A model generated the notes under the pieces. That model was not told the origin of the DNA, did no database searches, and saw nothing but the letters and a program-made list of their open reading frames with translations. This document shows positions 23,717 to 35,722 of a stretch of 64,000 nucleotides of DNA, in pieces. This DNA is from Suillus spraguei. Its lineage: Eukaryota; Basidiomycota; Agaricomycetes; Boletales; Suillaceae. The stretch lies in contig JABCPU010000147.1 of the NCBI GenBank assembly GCA_016800925.1, forward strand, positions 1 to 64,000, read 5' to 3'. The translations under genes were made by a program, and so were the position numbers. Position 1 is the first letter of the stretch. Each line of letters begins with the position of its first letter.

Positions 23717-26700
23717 TCAGAGGGCGTGTTGCTTCTTATAAGCATTCAAGATTCGAGCGGAGTTCTTCAAGTTCTTTTCTGGGAGCCATTCGTTATCTCC
23801 CGATGAATATCCTTTCCAAGAAACGAGATAGCGTCGGCGAGTGCCGGTTCCTTTGTGAGAAAGAATTGCTTCTATTTCATATTCTTCTTCTTCTTCGATG
23901 ATGTCAGGTGGTGGTTCAGGGAAGTTCGGACCGTGTACGTCCATTTCGCTATAGGACGATAAGACTGAAGCATGGAACGTGGGATGAATCTTCCACTGTG
24001 GAGGGAGTTTGAGCGTGAACGTGATGGGGGATAAGACATCGATAATCGGGAAAGGTCCATATCGCTTCAGCGCAAGTTTCCTTGATGGGAGTTTGAGTCT
24101 AAGATTTGCGGCAGATAGCCAGACCCTATCCCCAATCTTCCATGGGATGTACTTATCTCCTCGGGATCGTTCGGCCATTGTTTGCATTGCGATATTATGG
24201 CAGGCGATTGCTTCTTCTCTTATCTTCTGCAAGGATCGTACTCGATCTTCTGCTGCAGGAACGGAAGAATCAGGGATAAGATGAGGGATAGCGCGTGGTT
24301 CATATCCCATCATCAGATAGAAGGGTGATGCATTCCTTGCATCATGTTTTCAGTGGTTATGGACAAATTCAGCGATTGGTAGATGTTCTACCCAATCTTC
24401 TGGTTGTTGCGGCAGTAGATACGCAGGTATGTTTCAAGTTCTTGATTTAGTCTTTCGGTTTGACCATCAGTCTGTGGGTGATAAGCTGTGGATGGAGCGA
24501 TGATGTAGTCGAGAAGTCGGGCAAGTTCCTTAGAGAAACGAGATAGAATTGCGGGCCTCGATCTGAGATGACTTTGTCATGGAGTCCAAATCATCGGTAG
24601 ACGTGTTTCAAAAATAGTTTAGCAACGCCTTCGGAAGTGATGGTTTTCAAACAAGGGATAATAATTACCCCCTTCGTAAGGCCATGGTCTACCACGACCA
24701 TGATACTGTCAAAGCCTCCAGAGACAGGCAGATCGGTGATAAGATCGACAGAGACCTGAGAGAAGGGACGGGTCGCAGAGGAGGGAATTGGGGAAGTGGG
24801 GGTCGAACGGGATGTGTATCGCCTTCATTTGCTGACAAAGGGCGCAACCCTCAACGTATTTCCGAATATAGGAGCCCATGGCAGGCCACCAGGCTTCTCT
24901 TTTCACAAGTTCCTCAGTTTTGAATCTACCGGGATGGCCCGCGGTAGGATGATCATGATACCTTTTCAAGATATCGGAATGATGTGCCGGGGGAATGTAG
25001 GCACAATTCTTAAAATAGAGGACATTCTCCTCTATTTCCAGTCAGAGAGTGCCGACTTCATGGGAGGAAGGCACACGCCATCAAGGGCGTCAGAAGCCGT
25101 TTTAAAGACAGGGTCGTCGAGGGGGTCAGAGGATGACAGGACATCCTTCAAGTCGGTGTCAATAAGGCGAACGAATAGAGCGTCAGGAAGGAGAGTCTGG
25201 TCCTCGTTATCGTCTTTGCCGGAGTTATAGTCGGGCCGGCGAGATAGTGCATCAGGTACTGCTAGTTTGGTACCTGCAACTGGTGCAATTCGATGTCATA
25301 GATAGATAAAATCAATTGCCAACTGCTTGGCGACGGGTAAGCTTCTGTGCACTTCTAAAGTACAGAAGGTTCTTGTGGTCAGTGAATACCAGGACAGGAT
25401 GTGGGTTTCCTTCAAGATAGTGGCGCCATTCGTTTAATGCCCGGATTACGGCAAGGAGTTCCCGGTCAAAGATCTGATAATTGCGTTCTGCGGGGTTCAA
25501 AGACTGTGAGAGATATGCACATGGATGATAAACCCATTTTCATCAGTCTGCAAGAGAACTCCGCCAGTTGCTACGAGCGAAGCATCGGTGGCAATAGCAA
25601 ATTGTCGGGAAGGATCTGGATTACGGAGTACCGGTTGGGATGTAAAGCGTCGTTTCAGTTCTTCGAAGGTGTCCATGCATTCGGTTGACCAATCAAAGGT
25701 CTTATCTTTCTTTGTTAAATCGATAAGAGGTCGGGCAATGTCAGAATAGTGGGAAATGAACGTGCGGTAGAAGTTGCAAAAGCCGAGGAATGACCGAACA
25801 TCTTTTACAGATTTCGGACTGGCCATTCGGAGATTCCCTTGGTCTTGGCGGTATCCATAGCAACTTGTCCGGGGCGAATTATCATTCCGAGGTATTCCAC
25901 TTCTTCTGCATCGAAGGTGCATTTCTCTGGTTTCAAGAATAGATGTTCCTTTCGTATCTTCGTCAAAACCCGTCTTGTTCGTTCACGATGTTCTGTCATA
26001 GTTGTTGAGAAAATGAGAATATCGTCCATGTAGATAACCATCCATCCTTCATTGATTTCTTGCTGGAAGGTGCGATTCATATATGCTTGGAAAGTTGCTG
26101 GGGAATTGCAGAGGCCAAAGAACATGATGTTCGGTTCAAAAAGCCCGAATTCCGTAGTGAAAGCAGCTTTCCAGCGATCATCGGGATGAATGCGAATGTT
26201 GTTATAGCCGGACCGGATATCCATTTTCGTAAAGAACTGTGCACCGTGAAGACGTGCGACCAAGGAGATAGGGAGTGGGAGCGGATAGGCGTTCTTGACT
26301 GTCCAATCATTGATGTAGCGATAATCTTGACAGGGACGCAATTCTCCACTCTTCTTTCCCACAAAGAAGAAGCCACTGGCTTGGGGTGACTTCGATTCTG
26401 AGATGAAACCTTTCGCAACGTTTTCATCGATAAAGTTTTGATGGCAGCGCGTTCTTTTTCTGATAGCGGGTAGACCTTAGACGTACGGGGAATGAAACCG
26501 GGTTTAGTATCAATCCGATGATCAATACCAGGGCGTTCGGGGGGTAGTTTGTTCAGTCCGTCTTTAGCAAAGACGTCTGCAAAGTCGTGCAAATAGTCCG
26601 GGACCAATTCTTCGAAAGATTTCTTTTTCTTTTCTTTCTCATCCGTGGCGAATTCCTGAGCTTTGTTACTGTATTTCGGAGGTGGAAGGGGGATTGTGGA

Positions 26701-27830
26701 ATAGTTGTGAAGTTGTTCGAATTGGGAAGTTCCATCATGTGTGAGGGGCGTGTCCATGGATACTTCTTCTATAATTCTCATGCTAACTCCATCAGTATCG
26801 TATTCCACAAGAAATTCTCCATCTCCTAGTTCATAAGAGGAAATTTCACGGACTTCTGGTGCATGCCAAACGTCTTGCATAGTATTGAATTGATCATCAT
26901 CCTCTGTTGGGATCAACGAGGGCACAGGTTCTTCTTCATCGGGGTTTCTTCAATTGAAGCTGAAAGAGTTTTCGGGGGAACGTAGAATTTGGACAATTTT
27001 GGTACGTTGGTATCTCGTCCGGGGATCTCCTCTTCTGCTTTTCTTTTCCCATGCTTCTGTTCATCTATTGGTCGTTGCTCGATAGGTTCTTGTCCAACCC
27101 GATGTTCGGGTTCAGATTCGTTCTTGCGCTTTTCTGCTCGGGGAATTGGTGACACTGCTCGTGGCAATTGTACACGAGGAGTGGGGTTTGCAGTACTTGG
27201 CATTTGTACTTCAAGTTTCGGATCTTCGGGAACGAAAGGGGTTACGAGGGATTTCGGAAGTCTGGAATGTTGCCATTTGGAATGATGATTGAAGAGTTGA
27301 GGCAACCCATTCTTCTTCCGATCCGTATCCAAGTCAATTTCAATTTCATCCGATTTTGCCGTTCGAGGAAGGACAAGTGTTTCAGCAGCCCAATCGATAC
27401 TTGGGTTCATTGCTCGTAACCATGGGATTCCCAGAAGGATTTGATCTCTTCTTCCTAGTTTGGTAATATTGAATTTTCCATACATGGTTCGTTCATCAAT
27501 TTTGACCACCAGGAGACAGTAGTGCGTGATCGGTCCTCCTTTGATAAGAGTTCCATCGCCGTAGTAACTCGAAATGGTGTCTTGAGTTTTCGTCGCGTGA
27601 TTTGATGGAGTTTCACAAACTCCTCAGAGATGAACGTTCCGGCTGCGCCTGAATCAATCACAGCGGTGGTGTCGACGGATTTTAAGCGAGTACGCGAGTG
27701 GAGGGTTATAGGGATACGAAGTTCTTTTCTTTCACCTACAGCGCGTACAAGTCTTAGTAATACATTGGGAGAAACATACGTCGAGTCTTTGTTTCTCCAA
27801 GTCAAAAATCCTGACAATCCGCCTTACTGT
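23717..27830 (-). pseudogene. GyA-4 pol: protease, RT, RNase H, integrase, chromodomain; frameshifted
   Basis: From high to low coordinates: protease with VIDSGAAGTFIS (about 27660), linker, RT (26362-25805, VIYMDDILIF), RNase H (25922-25312), integrase (about 24970-24100) and chromodomain ending at 23717 ([17 protein letters not shown]). Single-base indels split it into at least eight frames, but CGA codons that are stops in GyA-1 and GyA-2 are intact here. Protein identity to the other copies is high. With LTRs this similar, some breaks may be base-calling errors, and the element may be closer to functional than it looks. Confidence 0.88.
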
Positions 27831-28634
27831 TTCTTCATCATCTTCTCCTTCTTTGACTTCGGTTTGTCGGAGTGGGGTCTTCTTCTTTCTATCAGGACAA
27901 TTATGAATGCGATGTCCTGTCTTCTTGCACCCGAAGCATTGCCCTTCTTCATGCATTCGGATCTCTCCATATCGGAGATTCGATCTACGACCATTGCATT
28001 GGAATCACGGTTGGGATGTAACGTGCGTTTCCATAATTCTTCTTCTTCTGTTGTGGAGCATGACGTGTCCTCATGGCTTGAAGACGATGATGGGAATTGT
28101 CGATGGACACGCATTGCAGACAACGTCTCGGAATACTTCTGAAACATCCCCTAGTGCGAAGAGCTTTGTAAGGATACCCCAATTCAGGCCATCTTGGAAG
28201 AATTGGATCTTTGTTGCATTATCAGTGATATGAGCCTTGGCTGCAAGTGCCTCGAAATCAGCGATATAGGTGTGAAGATCTCCAGTTCCTTGTTTGAGGT
28301 CCCTGATTTTCGTGAGTGCGGTTCCTTTGGTATCCACTGGTTCAAAGGCTTCTTTGAAGCTTTTCATAAAATCCACCATTGTCCCATAACCAACTTTTTG
28401 TCCAGAGGTGTCGGTTGATTGAGCATGATCAAGGAATTGTTCCTTCCAAGATTTGGCATTCCTTTCGGTCATAAAGGATGTTATGAAAATGATCTTCTGC
28501 TTGTCGGTAGTGTAAAGCTTTTCGTTGATATCGAAGTGAAGATTACATGACTGGATAAATTCGTGAGAGTTGTCACGATCTCCATCAAAGGCTTTTGGCT
28601 GGCCGATCTTGTATTCAAATTCTTTGGTCGCCAT
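27820..28634 (-). pseudogene. GyA-4 gag, frameshifted
   Basis: ATG at 28634 opens about 160 clean capsid codons (MATKEFEYKIGQPKAFDGDR at the start), with a frame change near 28130. The zinc knuckle CFGCKKTGHRIHNC lies near 27930-27890. A one-base deletion removes the usual gag stop, so the gag/pol border here is not as in GyA-1. Confidence 0.85.
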
Positions 28635-28720
28635 TATTGGTGATTTGTCTGGTGAGTTGTACTTTCTCGGTGCCTACACGCGCTGTCTTGCTGTCCGTTA
28701 GGGCTTGTCTTGGTCTGCTC

Positions 28721-28736
28721 AGCGTACGCGTACGCT
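28721..28736. repeat. 16-bp leader palindrome in GyA-4
   Basis: AGCGTACGCGTACGCT, same as 2671-2686, between LTR and gag. Confidence 0.6.
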
Positions 28737-28797
28737 AGTCTGTTGATCTAGGCGATCAGGGTTCGGGGTCGAAGACTGGATAGTCGACGATCAAAGG

Positions 28798-28808
28798 ACT
28801 TTAATCTT
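28798..28808 (-). promoter_or_regulatory. GyA-4 self-complementary primer-binding site
   Basis: AAGATTAAAGT on the minus strand, one nucleotide from the LTR. Its exact complement lies within the LTR at 29069-29079. It matches the layout in GyA-1. Confidence 0.75.
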
Positions 28809-28809
28809 T

Positions 28810-29282
28810 TGTTACGAACTGGGGATGGCGTCACCAGCGACAGTGAAGAGACACAGCCGGTCTGCTGGGAGTTCTTACAATGTCCAAAGAGGACAAGGCG
28901 AAAGTACAAGGAACGCGTTCTGAGTACGATCAAGGGTTCGGCCTCAGTGACGAGTCAAAGAGGTTCTACGAGAATAGAGACTAAGACTAAGGAGTGCTTA
29001 GACTTAGAGACGATTCAAGACGACTTAGGTTGGAGACCTAACGAAGGAGATTCCAGGTAAAACCCAGTAAGATTAAAGTAAGGAATCTACTACAAGTACA
29101 CTGTGCTTAAATAGGCCAATATGTGCGCACAGACCAAGTAACCGTGAGAACGCAACTGCGTATTCTAATAAAGAAGGCATGTGTTGTACAGATGCATTAA
29201 GCATATAAGGCAAAGTCATGTGACACGTCATACAAGTAAAGAAACAAAGGGAAAATGAATAGGGGCACGTACGATTGTAACA
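28810..29282 (-). repeat. GyA-4 5' LTR (reverse)
   Basis: 473 bp. Compared with the LTR at 21684 it shows about six substitutions and three one-base indels. Confidence 0.93.
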
Positions 29283-29287
29283 CGCTT
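29283..29287. repeat. GyA-4 target-site duplication, right
   Basis: CGCTT directly after the LTR end at 29282. Partner of 21679-21683. Confidence 0.9.
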
Positions 29288-30330
29288 CTTCCCCTTGTTT
29301 CATCTCATACATTTTAAGGCAAAGGCGTTGTCTCATCTAAGCTTTGTCTGTTGGGCCGTAGTAAGAGTGTATGCTGACGTTGGGAGATCAGGGGTGGTTC
29401 CTCATTCAGCAATTGCAAGGAGTTCATTGCTAGAAGAAGGGGAAGTGATTCCGAAGTCTTTCACTAAGACTGGTGAAACAGGATCCATTGGACCAAACGA
29501 CGACGGGATGGACATGGGAGGATGTATGTGAAGGTTGCGAAGTCGAGGACCGAGCACTACCAGCTCAGTGATGGGGATTCCCAGCAGTTTTGCGGCCTCA
29601 CACTGTTCTTCTGTGCAAGGTTCGTATAACCATGCAGGATGGTCATGAGAGACTATGATGGAGGACGATGAAGTCGGTCATTCAATGGGAGATGGGGTTG
29701 GGGAGAAGCGAGGTCGGCTTGTGTTTGTTGCAAATCAGTGATGGCTTCTTCGACTAAATTTCTGGCTGCTCTGGTTTCTGCGACTGATTGCTGGATGGTT
29801 TCGACGACTGCGTTGGTGAGCTGCCCAATCTCTTGGACAGCAGTGCATAAGCCAGCAAGGGCATCAACACTAGAATACATGCGCGAAGCAGGGGGTGCTG
29901 GAATAGGAAGTGGCGCATCTTCCTGCGGAGAGGGAGGTCGAGCAACGCCTGCTCGATGTTTGGCCACGATGTGAATAGCTTCTTCAACATCGCTTTTAAA
30001 AGAACTGGGAAGCAACAACATAGCATAAGAACGAATGCGTTTTTGAAGATGTAAGAAGCGTTGATGATACGTAGCATCTGTGGTTTCTTTGGCTGTAGCT
30101 TCGATGAGGGCAGCAGTACGGATAATGTTGACAAGGAGGAGGGCCGGGAAGGCACCTCTTTCTGTGAGGATTCGTTCAATTTCAAGGGCATGTCCTTCAC
30201 ATAGAAGGGCGGCTTCAATGTAGGAAGTGTTGTCGATTTCATTGGTAAGGGATCCATAGTGTTCAGCATCAGAGTCGGAGTCATTGTTGGCAATGGTGAC
30301 GGGGGTGATGTAGGCAGTGGGGAAAGACAT
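29283..30330 (-). pseudogene. GyA-3 ORF3, N-terminal part
   Basis: ATG at 30330 (MSFPTAYITPV) opens 225 codons, then frame changes near 29655. The sequence runs to the GyA-4 insertion point. Together with 21258-21683 it forms one ORF3 split by GyA-4. Confidence 0.8.
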
Positions 30331-30384
30331 TTCAATGGTGATAGTTGATCAAGTGCTAGTGCGAGTTGATTGACTAAAGGATAA

Positions 30385-30964
30385 TCAGAGGGCGTGTTGC
30401 TTCTTATATGCATTCAAGATTCGAGCGCAGTTCTTCAAGTTCTTTTCTGGGAGCCATTCGTTATCTCCCGATGAATATCCTTTCCAAGAAACGAGATAGC
30501 GTTGGCGAGTGCTGGTTCCTTTGTGAGAAAGAATTGCCTCTATTTCATATTCTTCTTCTTCTTTGATGATGTCAGGTGGTGGTTCAGGGAAGTTCGGACC
30601 GTGTACGTCTGTTTCGCTATAGGACGATAGAACGGAAGCGTGGAATGTAGGATGGATCTTCCACTGCGGAGGGAGTTTGAGCGTGAACGTGATGGGTGAT
30701 AAAACATCGATGATCGGGAAGGGTCCGTATCATTTTGGCGCGAGTTTCCTTGATGGGAGTTTAAGTCTAAGATTAGCAGCAGATAGCCAAACCTTATCTC
30801 TGATCTTCCATGGAATGTATTTATCTCCTTGGGATCGTTCAGCCATTGTTTGCATTGCAATATTGTGACAGGTGATTGCTTCTTCTCTTATCTTCTGCAG
30901 GGATCGTACTCGATCTTCTGCTGCGGGGACGGATGAATCAGGGATAAGGTGAGGGATGGCGCGT
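30385..30964 (-). pseudogene. GyA-3 pol, 3' end with chromodomain
   Basis: Integrase C-terminal region and chromodomain ([17 protein letters not shown]), with the pol stop at 30385-30387. Cut at 30964 by the GyB LTR, so the rest of GyA-3 is not in this window. Confidence 0.8.
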
Positions 30965-32564
30965 TGACACGCACCAAACTGGTCTGGTGCATGGCTGACT
31001 AAGCACTACTGCAGCTGAAAAATAGTACCAGGACTATAATAGCTTAGTGTTCCTCTATTCAGAAATCAATCCATGACACAGAATCGAAAGTTTCTTTTTG
31101 CTCGTAAAAGTTTGCTTATTATTTCTAATTCATTTTTTCATGGGTGTGTTTATGTATGTTTGGCTACAGAAACTACTTCATAATATTCCCACAGATGTCA
31201 GGTGACCCCAGCAAAATAATTACATAGAGTTACCCTGCAGAGAAACTCATGAAACACATTATGATTCACTCGCGTCATTTCTATACATCTACAAAAAAGT
31301 GCAGATTTATGCTTCAAATATTACATAATTGATATTCCTCCTAGGATAGCCACTAATAGTCACCTGATCTCAAATTTATGCATAGCCATTGATATCCCAC
31401 ATGACTTCTTCTCACACCCTTGAGCATATTACAAATCAACTATGACAATATTCAATAAATAGGGTAGGTCAGCACCCCTACAAAAATGTGGGAAAACAGT
31501 AGCATAGCCATTCATTTTGTCTATATAAGACCCACCTTTTTGTCAATAAAAAAAGAGAGATTTTCTCCCCCTCAGAAATATAACTGAGAGTGAAGTGTGA
31601 CCAGCACTATCAGCACACTGTCAAGAACATTGTCAACAACAGTAAGATTGGAAGTCTACTCTGTGAGATAGCACTACCTTGAGCTCACTGTGCTCAACAA
31701 CTAGCAAGACCCTGAGCTCACTGTGTCTGACAACCAGCAAGACAACAAATCTTTTTTCTTTGACAAATTCATTCTAGTTTCTTTCATCATCTTCCTCTCT
31801 GTTTTTCTTTCTCTGTTGTCTGTTTCCTTGCTTCTGTTTCTTTTGAATCTTTCTCTTTTCTTCTTTTCTTTGATTACTGGTCTCTCTCTCTTTTTCAAAG
31901 TTTGTTGGTGCTAAGTGTCCTTGTGTTTCTAATATTTGTGTTGTCTCTTTAGTCCATCTAAGGCCAGAGTAGCTTAGTAGGAGAGACTTCAGAAGTTGAT
32001 AGCAACACTCTATCTTGCACATCTGAGTAGCGATACTGAGTTAAGGTCTTCACTGACTGATAGACTCTAGTTATTGAAAGGGGACTTGGTATTGAAATCC
32101 AAGGACGTCCATTCCTGTATCTGCTTAACACTCATAGTGAGTTCCTTGGCAGCAGGATCAATAGTAAGCTAGAAGATCTCTGAAGTAGTGACTAGTCTTG
32201 ACCGGGATTCTACCGCTTGTCTGAGAAGGTGATTGTTGTAACTTCCCACAAATTGCAGTAGCACAATTGTTGCAAAACACCTGCATTCCATTGGAGAGAG
32301 TAATTCGGCCAGTTACTTTTGTTTCTTAGTTTGTTTGACTTCTGTGTTTTTCTTTGAAGTTTAGTTGTTTCGAGAATCTTTGTCATTGTCCAAGAGTTTG
32401 CTGATCTCACAGAAGTGACTCATTTGCTGACCGTAGCCTGGGGAACATAAACAGCCACCCACGTACAACCACGTTATCAGTCATTGGTATTTGTCTGAAT
32501 CACTGACCGTGGAGATATTTGGTTTTATAGGTCTTTATCTATAGATCATCTATCTAAGAAGACA
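30965..32564 (+). repeat. GyB-1 5' LTR
   Basis: Starts TGACAC and ends AAGACA if canonical TG...CA borders hold. TTAT then separates it from a primer site starting TGG at 32569. It has a TATA box and AATAAA in the first third. Confidence 0.85.
31521..31530 (+). promoter_or_regulatory. TATA box of GyB LTR
   Basis: CTATATAAGA, with AATAAA about 20 nt downstream. The same pair is in the 3' LTR at 44801-44810. It implies U3 of about 0.56 kb and an unusually long R-U5 of about 1 kb. Confidence 0.65.
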
Positions 32565-32568
32565 TTAT

Positions 32569-32586
32569 TGGAGCCCACCGCGAGGG
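32569..32586 (+). promoter_or_regulatory. putative GyB primer-binding site
   Basis: TGGAGCCCACCGCGAGGG begins with TGG, as expected for pairing with a tRNA 3' CCA end. I cannot say which tRNA it matches. Its first 12 nt recur at 45850-45861 in the palindrome centre. Confidence 0.5.
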
Positions 32587-32687
32587 GGTGGTTTATTTTT
32601 TTTACGCTCCTCAAGCGCATTCAGACCAGTCTTATTGTTGTTGACCCACACACTTTCACTAAATCATAGCCCCTATCTATTGTCATC

Positions 32688-33527
32688 ATGAATCCAACAG
32701 CAAACCCAGGTGCAGCCGTAGCTGCTCAAATTCAACAAGCCGCTCCTGCAAATCCTCCAGTTGCTCCTGTGCAAGTAGTGCAACCTTACCAAATACCTCT
32801 TATCTTACCTTTGCCAGGAGGGAAGCATGCCCCTGAGAAGTTCAAGGGTAAGTATAACCAAGTCAAGAGATTTCTTCGTCACTATGAGACATTATGTACC
32901 CAGTACCAGATAGCCACCGATCGGGAAAAATGCGAGAATGTTACCCTGTATTGTTCATCACGTATCACTCGACTCATAGAAATATTGCCACACTATAGAA
33001 ACAATGATTGGGCTGGATTGAAGGCAGATTTTCTCAGCTTCTTTGATGCAGACAAAGATGCCAAGAGGTACAAAGTTCGCAGCCTGGTTAGCTTTGTCAA
33101 CAAACACCGCACTGCCTCTATACGAACATTGTCAGAGTGGAAGAAGTATACACGAGAATTTGTTGCCATAGGAGGGTGGCTGCTTGCTAAAAATAAGATT
33201 TCGAGCAATGACCATGCCACCTATTTTTGGAAAGGGATTCCCAAGGCATTACGTGCCAAAATTGAAACACGATTAATGGCACCTACACCCTTGAGGGATA
33301 TGACCACTCCTTTCCCTTTTGAAGAAGTGTCACAGGCTGCAGAGAAAATTTTGCAACGAGATCGCTTCGATACTGATTTGGTATACTCAGATACTGAAGA
33401 TTCAGATAGTGAAAATTCAAATAGTGACACTGACTCAGAATCAGAATCAAGTACAGACTCAGAGGAGGAGCACTGGAAGAAAGCGAAATCTTCAAAGAGA
33501 GCAAAGCACAAAAGCACTCATCTGTGA
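32688..33527 (+). CDS. GyB-1 Gag
   Basis: 279 residues, intact. The Ala/Pro-rich start (about residues 1-40) is followed by a typical retrotransposon gag helical domain (about 45-220, with KFKGKYNQVKRFLRHYETL) and an acidic serine-rich tail (about 225-265). No zinc knuckle is present here; it lies in the next ORF. It should form the cytoplasmic particle. The next ORF opens in the -1 frame from about 33434 and overlaps about 90 nt, so Gag-protease may arise by frameshifting, though I see no canonical slippery heptamer. ATG 32688 is the first good start after the leader. Confidence 0.88.
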   Translation: MNPTANPGAAVAAQIQQAAPANPPVAPVQVVQPYQIPLILPLPGGKHAPEKFKGKYNQVKRFLRHYETLCTQYQIATDREKCENVTLYCSSRITRLIEILPHYRNNDWAGLKADFLSFFDADKDAKRYKVRSLVSFVNKHRTASIRTLSEWKKYTREFVAIGGWLLAKNKISSNDHATYFWKGIPKALRAKIETRLMAPTPLRDMTTPFPFEEVSQAAEKILQRDRFDTDLVYSDTEDSDSENSNSDTDSESESSTDSEEEHWKKAKSSKRAKHKSTHL

Positions 33528-35722
33528 GCAAGCCCATCGTCCGTAAGACTCGCTTTGAAGATTCCAGCTCTGAGGAAGATGAAACTCCTATTGTCAAAAC
33601 TCGCAAAGCAGTGCAAAGGCAACGTGCCAAGTCAACTTCCCATGAGGAAGTTGAGAATCTAATTCAGCAACTTGGAAGGATGAGGATAGGTGATGCTAAT
33701 TATAGCACCCTGTACTACAAAGCAATCACTCTTGATCCAGCAGTAAAGGATATCATTGAAAGCCCATTAGAAAGAAAGAAGAGAGAACAAGAAATGGGAA
33801 TACGAGATTCTAGATTTCCTAGTGCCAGATTCACACCAAGGAACAATGGTTTTGGAGTGAATAACATTGGGAGTAGTGCTAATAATAGGTACCAAAGTGC
33901 TAACAACCGAAATACTAATCCTAATACTAGCTACTCTACTAACTACCCCACTAACTCATCTGCATGCTTTGGCTGTGGAGAGATAGGGCATGGGTTAGTA
34001 GGATGTCCAGTGATAGGGAAACTACTTACAGAAGGAGCCTTGAGGAAGTCGGATAATGGAAGGATCATGTTGCCAAACGGAGCACCCCTAAGGCGATGGG
34101 GGACAGAATCATTAGCGACAGCATACGAAAACTGGAAGGAATCAGCATCCACTCACTTTATTACATGGGCGGAGGTAGAGAATGCGAGTGAAGAGGAGGA
34201 AGAGCGTGAAAACTGTTGGGCATTAGGATACATGAGTAATGAAGAAAGTGAAGAAGAAGTAAAGACTTACCCAGTCTATAGGACTCCGAAGGAAGGAACG
34301 CGAAGGAGAAACGAAGTGTTTGATGGAGTCTACCCTTCGAAAGGGCGAGACGTGAGAGAAGAACTAAAGAAAGAACAGCGTCAGCGTTACGAATTAAGAG
34401 GAGATAGGATGTACGGACCTGTGGGCAGACAGCACCCTGCAAAACCAGTAGAGGGTCTGACGGTCGAGAAGCCGGCGCAGTCGAAAGCACCAGTGCCCGA
34501 GGCACGAGAAGTTAAAGTAGTAGAACCTAAGAAAAAGTCTGAATCAGTAAGTATACCCCAGGGAAACCCCAGGGAAGAACAATGGAACATACCTCTAGGA
34601 GCAATGAGAGCTCCAGAACAAGAAGGTAAGACGCGAGAAGGAAAAGAAAGAAGGGACGAACCGAAAAAGGGAAAGGCGCGAGACAATGCGTCAACCATAC
34701 AACCTGCTGATGAGCAGGCGCGGTATGATGGACAGGACGACGACGTCGTCATGGAAGACGAACCTATGGAAAAAGTAAAGGTCAGGGAGCAGGGACGAAG
34801 GCAGGACAAGAAGAATCAAAAGGACATACCGAAGGGGAGGGAAATGCCTCAGAAGCAGGCGGATCAAACGATCGATACTCGATCGGGTATCCGAAGATCA
34901 GAATTAGCTGATGGAATCAATGCTAAATTAGTACTAAGCCGAATACTAAACGTACCTGTAGAACTTACTGCGGGAGAGATCTTGGGCGTATCTAAGGAGT
35001 TGTCAGGGCTGTTGGCCGAGTCGATCAGACCCAAAACAATGACAAGAAAGGAAACTCACCTAGTATTTGACCCGAACGAAGGGAGTGAGAATACAGCGGA
35101 AGGATTTAACGTGATGGGAAGTTCCGAATCACCATCAAAAGGTGCGTTAATAGAATTACCAATCAAAATTCACGGGAACAGTCTTAAAGCGGTAATTGAT
35201 ACCGGCAGTCAGCTAAATATAGTATCAGAGCACATGTATGAGAAATTCATTAAGCTCCCGATCAATAGGAGTAAAACTTTAGTACTACATGATGCAAATG
35301 GCGGTACAGGACATCTTAAGGGTCTGGTTTCTCAGGTACCCGTAAAAATAGGCTCAGTACTTACAGTAGCCGACATATATGTAGGGGACTCGGTCCCATT
35401 TGATATTTTATTGGGAAGGCCTTGGCAAACTCACAATACAGTATCTATACACGAGCGCCCTACAGGCACATGGCTCGAATTCGGAAATAGTCCTACTAAC
35501 GACGATATATCCGAAGTGTTAGTGGTTCCTTCCAAATACGGAAAGAAGCGGGACAACGGTGCGAAAGGCTGGAGTATTACATGTGCGGGTATCGCCGGCA
35601 ACAGCGCAGCACACCAAATGAATTCTAAAAATAGTACTTACCTCATTACGGGGGTAATAGAAGCATCAGATACTGACGAGAATCTCAGCTGCGCAAGTAC
35701 AACCCACAGAGGAAATTGGTAG
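33524..35722 (+). CDS. GyB-1 nucleocapsid-protease ORF
   Basis: 732 codons as given, starting at GTG, so it is probably expressed as an extension of Gag; the frame is open from about 33434. Order: basic/acidic linker; CCHC knuckle [14 protein letters not shown] at residues 148-161; a long charged, disordered region (about 200-450); a helical segment (about 460-510) like those preceding protease in related fungal elements (possibly DUF4100, from memory); aspartic protease with [13 protein letters not shown] (DTG at 559-561). No RT follows in this frame. The protease should process the particle proteins. It ends overlapping the next ORF by about 46 nt, again in the -1 frame. Confidence 0.85.
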   Translation: MSKPIVRKTRFEDSSSEEDETPIVKTRKAVQRQRAKSTSHEEVENLIQQLGRMRIGDANYSTLYYKAITLDPAVKDIIESPLERKKREQEMGIRDSRFPSARFTPRNNGFGVNNIGSSANNRYQSANNRNTNPNTSYSTNYPTNSSACFGCGEIGHGLVGCPVIGKLLTEGALRKSDNGRIMLPNGAPLRRWGTESLATAYENWKESASTHFITWAEVENASEEEEERENCWALGYMSNEESEEEVKTYPVYRTPKEGTRRRNEVFDGVYPSKGRDVREELKKEQRQRYELRGDRMYGPVGRQHPAKPVEGLTVEKPAQSKAPVPEAREVKVVEPKKKSESVSIPQGNPREEQWNIPLGAMRAPEQEGKTREGKERRDEPKKGKARDNASTIQPADEQARYDGQDDDVVMEDEPMEKVKVREQGRRQDKKNQKDIPKGREMPQKQADQTIDTRSGIRRSELADGINAKLVLSRILNVPVELTAGEILGVSKELSGLLAESIRPKTMTRKETHLVFDPNEGSENTAEGFNVMGSSESPSKGALIELPIKIHGNSLKAVIDTGSQLNIVSEHMYEKFIKLPINRSKTLVLHDANGGTGHLKGLVSQVPVKIGSVLTVADIYVGDSVPFDILLGRPWQTHNTVSIHERPTGTWLEFGNSPTNDDISEVLVVPSKYGKKRDNGAKGWSITCAGIAGNSAAHQMNSKNSTYLITGVIEASDTDENLSCASTTHRGNW

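Larger units (their letters stand above)
21684..29282 (-). mobile_element. GyA-4, complete young GyA element with 5-bp target duplication
   Basis: 7.6 kb, reverse. LTRs at 21684-22157 and 28810-29282 differ at about nine positions (roughly 98 percent identity). CGCTT occurs at 21679-21683 and 29283-29287, a perfect 5-bp target duplication in ORF3 of GyA-3, so GyA-4 landed in GyA-3. It has all parts: LTR, leader, gag, pol with chromodomain, ORF3, LTR. Despite the youth implied by its LTRs, the coding frames carry single-base indels. Confidence 0.94.

Noticed and set aside
31701..32022. ORFs of 60-80 codons with hydrophobic or charged runs inside GyB LTRs (also near 45000-45300 and 46410-46710)
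   Set aside because: They lie in LTR pyrimidine-rich DNA and repeat because the LTR repeats; no domain.
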